Below are positions 16,665-25,804 of a DNA stretch of 64,000 nt, one piece after another. Location of the stretch: contig JBKQRV010000142.1 of the NCBI GenBank assembly GCA_052143835.1, forward strand, positions 1-64,000, read 5' to 3'. Made by a program: the position numbers and the translations under genes. The notes below the pieces were generated by a model. The model saw only the letters and a list, made by a program, of their open reading frames with translations, did no database searches and was not told the DNA's origin. How positions within the stretch are numbered: the stretch's first letter is position 1; each line of letters starts with the position of its first letter. Source of the DNA: DASPPM01 sp052143835. Lineage in GTDB: Bacteria; Pseudomonadota; Alphaproteobacteria; JACZXZ01.

Positions 16665-17552
16665 ATGGCGATGGCAGAGAAAGAGCCGATCGGATTCATC
16701 GGGCTCGGCGTGATGGGCGAGCCGATGTGCGCGAACCTCGCGCGCAAATGCGGTGTACCCGTGATCGCCTACGACATCCGCGCGGAGCCGCTCGCGCGGC
16801 TCGGCGCAGACGGCGTGCGCCCGGCCACCTCGGCGGCCGAGCTCGCGCGCGAGGCTGGCGTCGTGATGCTCTCGCTGCCGAGCGGGAACGAGCTCAGCAC
16901 CCTTGCCGAGGGCGAGGAGGGCCTCCTTGCGATTTGCCGTCCGGGACAGCTCGTCGTCGATCTCGGCACCTCGCCCGTCGGGCTCACGCGCGCGCTCGCC
17001 GAGCGCTTCGCCCGCAAGGGCGTGGATTACGCGGACGCCCCCGTGGCCCGCACGCGCGAGGCGGCGAAAGCGGGAACTCTCAGCATCATGGTCGGCGCCA
17101 GCAAGGCCGTATTCCGGCGCCTTGAGCCGCTTCTCGCGTGCTTTGCCAGCGACATCACCCATTGCGGCGAGGTCGGCGCGGGCCAGGTGGTCAAGCTCGT
17201 CAACAACATGGTGCTCTTCGAGATCGGCACAGCGCTCGGGGAAGGCCTGGCACTTGCGCGCCGCGCAGGCGTCGAGGGCGAGCTCCTTTTCGCCACCCTC
17301 ACCAAGGGCTCGGCCGACAGCTTCGCGCTGCGCAATCACGGGATGAAGGCGATGCTTCCGGGCCTCTTCCCGGAGCGCGCCTTCTCGGCCGAATACGCGC
17401 TCAAGGACGTGAGCTATGCGCTCGAGCTGGCGAAGACCGTCGGCCTCGATCTGCGGGGTGCTGAGCTCGCGCGCACCATCCTCGGCGAAGCGATCGCGGC
17501 GGGCCATGGCGCCCTCTACTGGCCGGTGATCGCAAAGCTGATCGACGCCTGA
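16665..17552 (+). CDS. NAD(P)-dependent 3-hydroxyisobutyrate dehydrogenase family
   Basis: 295 residues of the beta-hydroxyacid dehydrogenase family. N-terminal Rossmann motif IGFIGLGVMGEPMCANLARK; substrate motif DAPVARTREAAKAGTLSIMVG; catalytic lysine in GQVVKLVNNMVL. The enzymes oxidise 3-hydroxy acids such as 3-hydroxyisobutyrate, tartronate semialdehyde or glycolaldehyde derivatives. The start MAMAEKEP at 16665 follows ggggagaaagg. Perhaps works with the flavoprotein upstream in organic-acid use; this is inferred from position only. Confidence 0.85.
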   Translation: MAMAEKEPIGFIGLGVMGEPMCANLARKCGVPVIAYDIRAEPLARLGADGVRPATSAAELAREAGVVMLSLPSGNELSTLAEGEEGLLAICRPGQLVVDLGTSPVGLTRALAERFARKGVDYADAPVARTREAAKAGTLSIMVGASKAVFRRLEPLLACFASDITHCGEVGAGQVVKLVNNMVLFEIGTALGEGLALARRAGVEGELLFATLTKGSADSFALRNHGMKAMLPGLFPERAFSAEYALKDVSYALELAKTVGLDLRGAELARTILGEAIAAGHGALYWPVIAKLIDA

Positions 17553-17581
17553 CGCCCTGCCTCGCCCTGCCGCACCCGGAA

Positions 17582-17621
17582 TGATATCAAACGATTGACA
17601 TTGTCGATCGATCGATATAAA
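17582..17621 (+). promoter_or_regulatory. Candidate promoter/operator of the efflux operon
   Basis: TTGACA (17595-17600) and TATAAA (17616-17621) are 15 bases apart. The spacer contains the perfect 12-base palindrome TCGATCGATCGA (17604-17615), and TGATATCA (17582-17589) is a second palindrome just upstream. A TetR-type repressor gene starts 42 bases later, so autoregulation at the palindrome is a natural guess. The short spacer is unusual. Confidence 0.5.
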
Positions 17622-17662
17622 TGACCTTCTCGCGCCGACCCCGGCGCACGAGGAAAAGGCGC

Positions 17663-18352
17663 ATGCCCCGAAAGACCTCGCGTCGCCGGCCCGGCACCTA
17701 TCCGCGCGGCGAGGATACCCGCCGCCGCCTGGTCGAAACGGCGATCGAGATCTTCGCCATCCACGGCTACGAAGGCACCAGCACGCGCGCGCTCGCGGAG
17801 CGCGCCGGCGTGAACCTTCCCGCGATCCCCTACTATTTCGGCAGCAAGCAGGGCCTCTACCGCGCCGCGGTCGAGCACATCATCCGCCACATCGAGACGC
17901 GCATGGGCGCGATCGGCGAACGAGTGCGGAGCGCGCTCGCGCGAGTGAGGCCTCCGCGAAAGGAACTGCTCTCGCTGCTCTCCGAAATGCTCGAGACCTT
18001 CGTCGCGATGGTGGCGGAGCAGGACAATCCCGAGAGCCGCCGGCTCTTCTTTGCCCGCGCCGAGCTCGAGGACACCGCGGCCCTGGATCCGCTTCAGGAA
18101 TGCGCGATGCGCCAGGTCCTCAGGCCCTCAGCCGCGCTCGTCGCTCGCCTCATCGGCCGGCCGGCCCGCGACAAGGAGGTCGTGGCTCGCACCCTCACGC
18201 TCCTCGGCCAAGTCGCGATCTTTTGCAACAAGGGGGCGCGCAAGGCGCTCGCGTGGGACGATTTTAGCAGCGACCGCGTGGCCCTCATCCAGCGTCTGGT
18301 GCGCGAGCAGACCGCCGCCATCTTCAAGGGCAGACGGAGCGCCAAGGCATGA
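17663..18352 (+). CDS. TetR/AcrR family repressor, CerR-type
   Basis: 229 residues. N-terminal helix-turn-helix (ETAIEIFAIHGYEGTSTRAL...AGVNLPAIPYYFGSKQGLY, about residues 25-70) and a ligand-binding C-terminal half of the CerR/DUF1956 kind. The start MPRKTSRRR at 17663 is preferred over 17621 because the latter lies in the probable -10 box and aggaaaagg precedes 17663. Its stop overlaps the start of the efflux channel gene (ATGA), so it is made together with, and presumably controls, the pump. Confidence 0.88.
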   Translation: MPRKTSRRRPGTYPRGEDTRRRLVETAIEIFAIHGYEGTSTRALAERAGVNLPAIPYYFGSKQGLYRAAVEHIIRHIETRMGAIGERVRSALARVRPPRKELLSLLSEMLETFVAMVAEQDNPESRRLFFARAELEDTAALDPLQECAMRQVLRPSAALVARLIGRPARDKEVVARTLTLLGQVAIFCNKGARKALAWDDFSSDRVALIQRLVREQTAAIFKGRRSAKA

Positions 18353-19875
18353 CGCGGGCGAGCGAGGCGCTAGCTGCGGCTCTCTTGGCACTCGGCCTTC
18401 TTGCCGGATGCGAGGTGGGACCGGACTTCCTGCGTCCGGCACCACCTCCCGTCACGAGCTACACGCCCGAGCCGCTTGCGGCCAAGACCGCGGCGGCCGA
18501 CGTGCCCTCCGGCCAGGCCCAGCGTTTCGTCGACGGCCTCGATATTCCGGGCGAGTGGTGGACGCTCTTCCATTCCGCGCCGCTCGATCAGCTGATCGCG
18601 GAAGCGCTCAAGGCGAACCCGAGCCTCGCGGCGGCGCAAGCCGCGCTGCGCCAGGCGCGCGAGAACGTCTACGCGCAGGAGGGCGCGCTCTTCCCGAGCG
18701 CCGGCCTCGGCGCCTCGGCGACCGAGGAGGTCTTTCCCGGCGCCTCGACCGGCGTCCCAGGCGTCTCGCCCCCCTTCGGCGTCACCACGGCGGCCCTCAA
18801 CGTCGCCTACGCGCCCGACTTCTTCGGCGGCGTGCGGCGGCAGATCGAATCGCTCGAGGCCGAGGAGCAGTTCCAGCGCTTCCAGCTCGAGGCGACCTAC
18901 CTGACGCTCACCTCGAACGTGGTGGTGGCCACGATCAACGAGGCCTCGCTCCGCGCCCAGATCGCGGCGACCGAGGACATCATCGAGATCGAGAGCCAGG
19001 AGCTCGGCGTGCTCGAGAAGCAGCTTGTGCTCGGCGGGGCCTCCAAGGCCGCGGTGCTGGCGCAGCAGGCAACGCTCGCGCAGGCCCAGGCGACGCTGCC
19101 GCCGCTGCAAAGGCAGCTCGCCCAGACGCGCAATCAACTGGCGGCCCTGGCCGGCCACTATCCGAGCGAGGTCCCGGCCGGCAAGTTCGAGCTCGCCACC
19201 ATGCATTTGCCCGACGATCTGCCGCTGAGCCTGCCCTCCAGGCTCGTCGAGCAGCGCCCCGACGTGCGCGCGGCGGAAGCGGAGCTCCACGCGGCGAGCG
19301 CGAATATCGGCGTCGCCACAGCGAACCAGCTGCCCCAGTTCAGCATCACCGCTGAGCTCGGCACCGCCTCGCTCGGCTTCGCCCAACTCTTCTCGCCGGG
19401 CACGGGCATTTGGAGCATCGGCGGCAGCGTTGCGCAAACGGTCTTCGACGCCGGAACGCTCCTTCACAAGAAACGCGCGGCGGTGGCGGCCTACGAGCAA
19501 GCGGCGGCCCAGTACCGCACCACCGTGCTCGCGGCCTTCCAGAACGTGGCCGACGCGCTGCGCGCGCTCCAATCCGACGCCGATGCGGTGAAGGCGCAAG
19601 CGGAGGCCGTGCACTCCGCCGCCGACAGTCTCGCGATCTCGCGTGATCAGTACCAGGCGGGGGCCATCACCTACACGGCGCTGCTCACCGCCGAGCAGAC
19701 CTATCAGCAGGCGCGCATAGCCCTCGTCCAGGCGCAGGCCGCCCGCTTCGCCGACACGGCGGCCCTCTTCCAGGCCCTCGGCGGCGGCTGGTGGAACCGC
19801 TCCGACATGGCCGCGAACAAAGCGGGCGAGCCCGAGCGCTTCTGGCTGCCGCCCCTACCCCCCGCCAAGGATTGA
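18349..19875 (+). CDS. RND efflux outer-membrane lipoprotein (NodT/OprM family)
   Basis: 508 residues forming the outer-membrane exit duct. Lipoprotein signal ends LLAGC with Cys21 as the lipid-anchored residue, then EVGPDF.RP, the usual start of NodT-family factors. Two OEP repeats (about 95-270 and 305-490) with long alpha-helical hairpins follow, e.g. LAAAQAALRQARENVYAQEG and YQAGAITYTALLTAEQTY. Overlaps the repressor gene by four bases and is followed 17 bases later by the adaptor. Confidence 0.93.
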   Translation: MTRASEALAAALLALGLLAGCEVGPDFLRPAPPPVTSYTPEPLAAKTAAADVPSGQAQRFVDGLDIPGEWWTLFHSAPLDQLIAEALKANPSLAAAQAALRQARENVYAQEGALFPSAGLGASATEEVFPGASTGVPGVSPPFGVTTAALNVAYAPDFFGGVRRQIESLEAEEQFQRFQLEATYLTLTSNVVVATINEASLRAQIAATEDIIEIESQELGVLEKQLVLGGASKAAVLAQQATLAQAQATLPPLQRQLAQTRNQLAALAGHYPSEVPAGKFELATMHLPDDLPLSLPSRLVEQRPDVRAAEAELHAASANIGVATANQLPQFSITAELGTASLGFAQLFSPGTGIWSIGGSVAQTVFDAGTLLHKKRAAVAAYEQAAAQYRTTVLAAFQNVADALRALQSDADAVKAQAEAVHSAADSLAISRDQYQAGAITYTALLTAEQTYQQARIALVQAQAARFADTAALFQALGGGWWNRSDMAANKAGEPERFWLPPLPPAKD

Positions 19876-19892
19876 CGAACGAGACGGATGCG

Positions 19893-21023
19893 ATGGCCAA
19901 ACGAATGATCCTGATGCTGCTCCTGGCCGTGGTGGTCCTGGGCGGCATTTTCGGCTTCGAGGCCTTCAAGAGCAACGCGATCAAGAAGTTTCTGGCAGCC
20001 TCGGGCAACCCGACGCAGACGGTATCGACCGTGGAGGCGAAGCTCGCTGAATGGCAGCCCCGGCTCGAGGCCGTCGGCAGCCTGCGCGCCGTGAGCGGCG
20101 CGGACTTGAGCGCGCAGGTGGCAGGCATCGTCTCGGCCATCCACTTCCAATCCGGCGCCGACGTGAAGCAGGGCACGCTTCTCCTCGAGCTGATGGCGGC
20201 CGATGACATCGCCAAGCTGCAGTCGCTCAAGGCGACCGCGGCCTTGGCCAGGATCACCCTCGAGCGCGATCAGAAGCAGCTCGCCGCGCAAGCGGTGAGC
20301 CAGCAGACCGTGGATACCGATACGCAGACGCTCAAGAGCGACGAGGCGCAGGTCGTCCAGCAGCAGGCGCTGGTCGAGTACAAGTCCATCCGCGCGCCGT
20401 TTTCCGGTCGGCTCGGCATCCGCCAGGTGGATCTCGGCCAGTATCTCGCCGCGGGCACCGCAATCGCCACCCTGCAGTCCCTCGACCCGATCTACGTCGA
20501 TTTCTATCTGGCGCAGCAGGCGCTGGCCCAGATCAAGGTCGGCCAACCCGTGTCGGCGACGGTCGACACTTACCCGGGCACGGTGTTTCCCGGCGAAATC
20601 GCCGCCATCAATCCCAAGGTCGACCCGGCCACGCGCAACGTCCAGGTGCGGGCCGTGCTCAAGAACGCCGAGCTCAAGCTGCTGCCCGGCATGTTCGCAA
20701 CCGTCAGGGTGGAGGTGGGCACGCCCGAGAGCCACCTCACGCTGCCGCAGACGGCGATCACCTACAATTCCTACGGCAGCACGGTCTACATCGTCGAGCA
20801 GAAGGGCAAGAACGCCAGGGGCGAGCCGATGCTCGCGGCGCGGCAGACATTCGTCACCACGGGTGCCACGCGCGGCGACCAGGTGGCGGTGCTCTCGGGC
20901 CTCAAGGCGGGCGAGACCGTGGTGAGCTCCGGCGGGATCAAGCTGCACAATGGCTCACCCGTGACAGTCAACAATTCGGTGCAGCCGAGCGACAACCCCA
21001 ACCCCGCTCCCCCCGACGAATAG
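19893..21023 (+). CDS. RND efflux periplasmic adaptor (MFP/HlyD-like)
   Basis: 376 residues with an N-terminal membrane anchor (MILMLLLAVVVLGGIFGFEAF). Lipoyl-like halves flank a coiled-coil hairpin (GADLSAQVAGIVSAIHFQSG and SIRAPFSGRLGIRQVDLGQYL), then beta-barrel and membrane-proximal domains (NPKVDPATRNVQVRAVLKN). It bridges the inner-membrane pump at 21039 and the channel at 18349. ATG 19893 is used; spacing to both neighbours is 15-17 bases. Confidence 0.93.
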   Translation: MAKRMILMLLLAVVVLGGIFGFEAFKSNAIKKFLAASGNPTQTVSTVEAKLAEWQPRLEAVGSLRAVSGADLSAQVAGIVSAIHFQSGADVKQGTLLLELMAADDIAKLQSLKATAALARITLERDQKQLAAQAVSQQTVDTDTQTLKSDEAQVVQQQALVEYKSIRAPFSGRLGIRQVDLGQYLAAGTAIATLQSLDPIYVDFYLAQQALAQIKVGQPVSATVDTYPGTVFPGEIAAINPKVDPATRNVQVRAVLKNAELKLLPGMFATVRVEVGTPESHLTLPQTAITYNSYGSTVYIVEQKGKNARGEPMLAARQTFVTTGATRGDQVAVLSGLKAGETVVSSGGIKLHNGSPVTVNNSVQPSDNPNPAPPDE

Positions 21024-21038
21024 CAGGCAGCCCTCGCG

Positions 21039-24000
21039 ATGAAATTCACCGACATCTTCATCCGCAGGCCGGTGCTGGCGACCGTCGTCAGCCTGCTCAT
21101 CCTCGTGCTCGGCCTGCGCGCGGGCGGCGCGCTTCCCATCCTGCAATATCCGCGCACCGAGAACGCGGTGGTGACGGTCTCCACCACCTATTACGGCGCC
21201 GATCCCGACGTCATCGCGGGCTTCATCACCACGCCGCTCGAGAACGCCATCGCGCAGGCGAACGGCATCGACTACATGACCTCGACCAGCCAGAGCAGCG
21301 TGAGCACGATCACCGTCTACCTGCGTCTCAACTACGACCCGGACAAGGCGCTGACCGAGATCCAGACCAAGGTCACCTCGGTGCTCAACCAGCTGCCCCC
21401 GGGCTCGCAGCAGCCCGTGTTGACGGTCTCGATCGGCCAGACCATCGACGCCATGTACATGGGCTTCAACAGCGACGTGCTGGCCGCGAACCAGATCACC
21501 GACTACCTCGTCCGCGTGGTGCAGCCGAAGCTGCAGGCGGTCCCGGGCGTGCAGACCGCGGAGATTCTCGGCGGGCAGAATTTCGCGCTGCGCGCCTGGC
21601 TCGACCCGGCGAAGCTTGCGGCCTACGGCCTGACCGCGGCCGACGTGAGCACGGCGCTGGCGCAGAACGACTACATCTCCGGCCTCGGCAACACCAAGGG
21701 CCAGATGGTGCAGGTCAACCTCTCCGCCTCCACCAGCCTGCATTCGGCCGAGGAGTTCGCCAATCTCGTGCTCAAGCAGGCGAACGGCGCCATCGTGCGC
21801 CTCAAGGACGTGGCCAACGTCACGCTCGGCGCCGACGACTACGAATCGCAGGTCGGCTTCGACGGCGAGAAGGCGGTCTATATCGGCATCCAGGTGGCGC
21901 CCGCCGCCAACCTGCTCGACGTGATCGCGGGCGTGCGCAAGATCTTCCCCGGCATCCAGGCGCAATTGCCCGAGGGGCTCAAGGGCACCATCGTCTACGA
22001 TTCGACCGCCTTCGTGAACAGCGCGATCCGCGAGGTCGAGCGCACGCTCGTCGAAGCGCTGGTGATCGTGACCTTGGTGATCTTCGCCTTCCTGGGCTCG
22101 CTGCGCTCCGTCTTCATCCCGACCGTCGCCATCCCGCTCTCCCTCATCGGCACGCTGGCGATGATGCTGGTCTTCGGCTTCTCCATCAACCTCCTGACCT
22201 TGTTGGCATTGGTGCTCGCGATCGGCCTCGTCGTGGACGACGCCATCATCGTGGTCGAGAACGTCAACCGTCACCTCGACGAGGGCATGAAGCCGATCCC
22301 CGCCGCGATCGCCGCCGCGCGCGAGCTCGGCGGGCCGATCGTCGCCATGACGGTGGTGCTGGTCGCGGTCTACGTGCCGATCGGCTTCCAGGGCGGGCTC
22401 ACCGGCGCGCTCTTCACCGAGTTCGCCTTCACCCTCGTGGGCGCCGTCACGGTCTCCGCCGTCGTGGCGCTGACGCTCTCGCCGATGATGTGCTCGCGTC
22501 TCCTGAAGCCGCACGGCGCCGACCGCCGCGGCCGGCAGGAGCAGGTGGTCGACTTCATCGACCGCCGCTTCGAGGCGGTGCGCCGCGGCTACGAGCGCTG
22601 GCTCCGCGGCAGCCTGAATTTCCTGCCGGTGACGGGGGTCTTCGCGCTGATCGTGCTCGGGAGCATCTATTTGCTCTACAGCGGCGCCAAGAGCGAGCTG
22701 GCGCCGCAGGAGGACGAGGGGGTCATCATTACGCAGTCGACGCCGGCGCCGAACGCCACCCTCGCGCAGAAGCTGCTCTACTCCCGCCAGGTCTACGAGC
22801 TCTTCGCCAAGTACCCCGAGACGGCGCACGTCTTCCAGCTTTCCACCCCGAGCCGAAACATCGACGGCATGGTCTTCACGCCGTGGGACAAGCGCACGCG
22901 CACCACGAACCAGCTGCAGCCCATCCTCCAGCAGCAGCTCAACGGCATCGCCGGCGTTAGGGTCGTCGCCTTCCAGCTGCCGCCGCTGCCGGGAAGCCAG
23001 GGCCTGCCGATCCAGTTCGTCATCGACACCACCGACTCTTTCGCCCGCCTCAACGACGTGTCGGAGCGCTTCCTCGCGGAGGCGATCAAGAGCGGGATGT
23101 TCCTCTTCCTCGATACCGACCTCAAGCTCGACGATCCCCAGTCGACGGTCGTCATCGACCGCGACAAGACGGCGCAGCTCGGCTTGCGCATGAGCGACGT
23201 GGGCAGCGCCATGGCCTGGATGCTGGGCGGGGGCTACGTCAACTACTTTAGCCTGGACCAGCGCTCCTACAAGGTCATACCGCAGGTGCAGCAGCGCTAT
23301 CGCCTCAACACCGGCCAGCTCCTCGATTACTACGTCGGCAGTGTGGGCGGCATTCCGATTCCGCTCTCGTCGGTCGCGCGCATCACCACCGAGACCGTGC
23401 CGGAATCGCTCAATCACTTCCAGCAGCTCAACGGCGCCACCATCCAAGGCGTCGCCGCACCGGGCGTCGCCCAGGAGGATGCGCTCAACTATCTCAAGGG
23501 ACTCGCGGAGCGCACGCTGCCGCAGGGCTATTCGATCGATTACGGCGGGGTCTCGCGCCAGTACGTGCAGGAATCGAGCGGCTTCGTCGTCACCTTCGCC
23601 TTCGCGCTGATCATCATCTTCCTCTCGCTCGCCGCACTCTTCGAGAGCTTCCGAGATCCGCTCATCATCCTGGTCTCGGTGCCGATGTCGATCGCAGGTG
23701 CCTTGATCTTCATCAGCGTCGGCCTAGGCGGCGCCACGCTCAACATCTACACCCAGGTCGGGCTCGTCACGCTCATGGGGCTCATCAGCAAGCACGGCAT
23801 CCTCATCGTCGAGTTCGCCAACGAGCAGCAGCGCCAAGGCAAGTCCAAGCGCGCGGCGATCGAGTCGGCGGCGGGCATCCGGCTGCGGCCGATCCTGATG
23901 ACGACGGCGGCCATGGTGCTGGGCGTGGTGCCGCTCCTCATCGCCGGAGGTGCTGGTGCCGTGTCGCGCTTCGACATGGGGCTCGTCATCTTCGCCGGCC

Positions 24001-24125
24001 TTTCGATCGGGACGATCTTCACCCTCTTCGTGGTTCCCGCCGTCTATATGATGATCGCGGCCGATCACGCGAAGGCGAGAGAAGCCGCAGACGAGCCCGT
24101 GAGCACGGCGCCGCGCGAGGCGTGA
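21039..24125 (+). CDS. RND multidrug efflux permease (AcrB/MexB-like)
   Basis: 1028 residues, the full length of hydrophobic-amphiphilic-exporter RND pumps: twelve transmembrane spans with two large periplasmic loops (after TM1 and TM7). Proton-relay residues are present: the Asp-Asp pair in GLVVDDAIIVVENV (about residue 400, TM4) and the Lys in SKHGILIVEF (TM10). MKFTDIFIRRPVLA is the classic start. The sequence style (NTKGQMVQVNLSAS, SQSSVSTITVYLRL) is close to MexF/MdtC-type pumps. Substrate cannot be read from sequence. Last gene of the tetR-OMF-MFP-RND operon. Confidence 0.95.
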   Translation: MKFTDIFIRRPVLATVVSLLILVLGLRAGGALPILQYPRTENAVVTVSTTYYGADPDVIAGFITTPLENAIAQANGIDYMTSTSQSSVSTITVYLRLNYDPDKALTEIQTKVTSVLNQLPPGSQQPVLTVSIGQTIDAMYMGFNSDVLAANQITDYLVRVVQPKLQAVPGVQTAEILGGQNFALRAWLDPAKLAAYGLTAADVSTALAQNDYISGLGNTKGQMVQVNLSASTSLHSAEEFANLVLKQANGAIVRLKDVANVTLGADDYESQVGFDGEKAVYIGIQVAPAANLLDVIAGVRKIFPGIQAQLPEGLKGTIVYDSTAFVNSAIREVERTLVEALVIVTLVIFAFLGSLRSVFIPTVAIPLSLIGTLAMMLVFGFSINLLTLLALVLAIGLVVDDAIIVVENVNRHLDEGMKPIPAAIAAARELGGPIVAMTVVLVAVYVPIGFQGGLTGALFTEFAFTLVGAVTVSAVVALTLSPMMCSRLLKPHGADRRGRQEQVVDFIDRRFEAVRRGYERWLRGSLNFLPVTGVFALIVLGSIYLLYSGAKSELAPQEDEGVIITQSTPAPNATLAQKLLYSRQVYELFAKYPETAHVFQLSTPSRNIDGMVFTPWDKRTRTTNQLQPILQQQLNGIAGVRVVAFQLPPLPGSQGLPIQFVIDTTDSFARLNDVSERFLAEAIKSGMFLFLDTDLKLDDPQSTVVIDRDKTAQLGLRMSDVGSAMAWMLGGGYVNYFSLDQRSYKVIPQVQQRYRLNTGQLLDYYVGSVGGIPIPLSSVARITTETVPESLNHFQQLNGATIQGVAAPGVAQEDALNYLKGLAERTLPQGYSIDYGGVSRQYVQESSGFVVTFAFALIIIFLSLAALFESFRDPLIILVSVPMSIAGALIFISVGLGGATLNIYTQVGLVTLMGLISKHGILIVEFANEQQRQGKSKRAAIESAAGIRLRPILMTTAAMVLGVVPLLIAGGAGAVSRFDMGLVIFAGLSIGTIFTLFVVPAVYMMIAADHAKAREAADEPVSTAPREA

Positions 24126-24233
24126 CAGGCGATCGGGGCCGCCGTCGGATTGACGCACGGCCGCCACAGGCCCTACGCTTAAGCGTAAGCACAAGAGAAT
24201 GGGGGCCGTATTTGCGCAGGCGGGAGGGCAATC

Positions 24234-24707
24234 ATGCGGTCAATCGCGGCAATCGCGTTCGGCTGGGCCGTGGCGGCGCTGAGGAGGCCGATGGCAGCGT
24301 TCAAGCTGATCCCGGCGATGGGGGCGGCGCTGGTCCTCGCGAGCTGCGCGCGTGAGGCGCCAAAGCCCGTCGCCCCTCCGCCACAAACGCTCGTGGGCAC
24401 GTCCAAGCAGCACCTGCTTGCCTGCGCCGGGCCGCCCACGGTCGACTACGAGCAGGCCGGGCTCGAATACATGACCTACCGCGTGAAGATGACGGTCGGC
24501 GTGGGCTATTTGCAGAGCGCGCCGACGATTCCCGTCCTCGGCTCGGTCGGGATGGGGAGCAAAGGCAACGAGATTCTGTGCGAAGCCAGCGTCGTGCTCA
24601 AAGGCGGCGTGGTGGAGGCGCTGGCCTTCCGCAGCGATCCCCCGCAAGAGACACAGACCACCACCAAGATGTGCACACCGCTCGTGGCACCCTGCCTACA
24701 GCCCTAG
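24234..24707 (+). CDS. Small lipoprotein, hypothetical
   Basis: 157 residues if begun at 24234, which has a gggaggg site at good spacing. A second start at 24291 (MAAFKLIPAMGAALVLASC) gives a tidier lipoprotein signal, with gaggagg three bases before it. The lipid-anchored Cys is in LASC. The mature part TLVGTSKQHLLACAGPP...YMTYRV resembles SmpA/BamE-like small lipoproteins in its opening, but the match is loose. Ends with three cysteines (MCTPLVAPC plus LCEAS upstream). Confidence 0.7.
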   Translation: MRSIAAIAFGWAVAALRRPMAAFKLIPAMGAALVLASCAREAPKPVAPPPQTLVGTSKQHLLACAGPPTVDYEQAGLEYMTYRVKMTVGVGYLQSAPTIPVLGSVGMGSKGNEILCEASVVLKGGVVEALAFRSDPPQETQTTTKMCTPLVAPCLQP

Positions 24708-24751
24708 GAAACCTCGCAAGAGGATGCCGGCAAGCATGCGTCGGCAAGGCC

Positions 24752-24955
24752 TTAGTGCGGCTCCTTTAGCACTCCCCGCTGCGCGGCGAGCAAGGCCTCG
24801 CAAGCGACCATGACCCGCATCCAATGGGTCCGACTTTCCACATCGCCCGCCTCGAGAAGCGCGTGAGCCCAGCGCGACGCGCAATGGGGTGCTGCCTCAC
24901 CTGCCTGATCGATAAGAACGCTTGCCGCCTGCCAGATTTCCCTCCCGGTCTCCAT
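24752..24955 (-). CDS. Small conserved hypothetical protein (DUF6961-like)
   Basis: 67 residues from the ATG at 24955 behind ggagg. METGREIWQAASVLIDQAGEA, then a helix with HALLEAGDVESRTHWMRVMVA, has the feel of small alphaproteobacterial proteins of the pattern REIW-A-LI...G-A...A--L---GD----W--I--A. Function unknown. It converges on the lipoprotein gene. Confidence 0.55.
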   Translation of the reverse strand: METGREIWQAASVLIDQAGEAAPHCASRWAHALLEAGDVESRTHWMRVMVACEALLAAQRGVLKEPH

Positions 24956-25459
24956 CGTCAACCTCCACTTGCTCGACGTGCTCTCAATTACTGTCTTGCC
25001 CCGGGAGCGGGCGGCACCGTTGGCGCACGACCACAATCACCACCAGGACCCGAACGGTCCCCTCTCTACCGCGGACTTAGCGCACCACACCCTCATTTCA
25101 AGCGCTCCGGTGTTAATCTTTGGGGAATCTTTGGGGCACGTCGCCGCGCATCGCCTGCTCCGGACGAGGCCATGGGCCCGCGCAAGAGCGCCACGCGCGA
25201 TAGCGCGACTCGCTGCGCCGGCCGCATGAGCCCGCAATGAAATCATCATGTTGCGAAGCGAAGATGAAATGCCGCCCAAAGCGCGCGCGTTGACGCCACA
25301 ACAGCTCTTGTGCTCGCACCTTGAGGATCGCAGTCAAACACGTGCTCGCGCAGCCGCGGACAAGCGCAATGCCTTCCAAATACCGCTCGAAAGGTCGCGC
25401 TTCTTAGCTTATATTACTATATCTAGGGCATTGGGCTTCAAGAGGGCATATATCTGATG
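24956..25459. other. 504-base stretch without a convincing gene
   Basis: Lower coding signal on both strands. Short frames (for example 25248-25457 on the plus strand) are basic, lack ribosome binding sites and resemble nothing. The part around 25400-25450 (ttagcttatattactatatctagg) is distinctly AT-rich and could hold a promoter, but no gene start follows in good context on the plus strand until 25805. Confidence 0.5.
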
Positions 25460-25654
25460 TCACACCGGGCAGGACGGGACGCCGACGAGGATCCCCGCGT
25501 CGGCCAGCAGTTCAAGCGCGTCGATGGCGCCGCCCTGGTTTTTGAGGTGGTCGGGCCGGTCGCGAGCTTCGGGCAACCGCATGTTCGCGTGCGCCGCGTG
25601 GATGATCCGACGGACATGCGGGTGTTCGCGCGCTCCGCACTGAACGATCGTCAT
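25460..25654 (-). CDS. Hypothetical 64-residue protein
   Basis: Frame starting MTIVQCGAREHPHVRRIIHA and ending LADAGILVGVPSCPV, with the high third-position G+C expected of a gene in this genome. A start seven codons earlier (25675) is possible. A weak ggaag precedes 25654. No recognised domain. The opposite strand is also open, so confidence is moderate. Confidence 0.4.
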   Translation of the reverse strand: MTIVQCGAREHPHVRRIIHAAHANMRLPEARDRPDHLKNQGGAIDALELLADAGILVGVPSCPV

Positions 25655-25804
25655 ATCTTCCGTGCGGTCGATCATCAGGCAGCCCCGACCCGCGCCGGCT
25701 ACGGTCATCTCCGCCTGAAACCGACCTAAGATCGAGCGGCCGAGACGGCCCTGCCGGCCGCAGCCGTCCAGGAGCCGCAGAACGGAAAGACGCTGGAGGC
25801 AGCG

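Noticed and set aside
20955..23447. 830-residue minus-strand reading frame opposite the efflux genes
   Set aside because: Long open antisense frames are expected in G+C-rich DNA. It is His/Asp/Arg-rich, has no domain, and the plus strand encodes a clear RND pump.
25248..25457. 69-residue plus-strand frame
   Set aside because: No ribosome binding site, no similarity, and AT-rich DNA at its end suggests a non-coding stretch.
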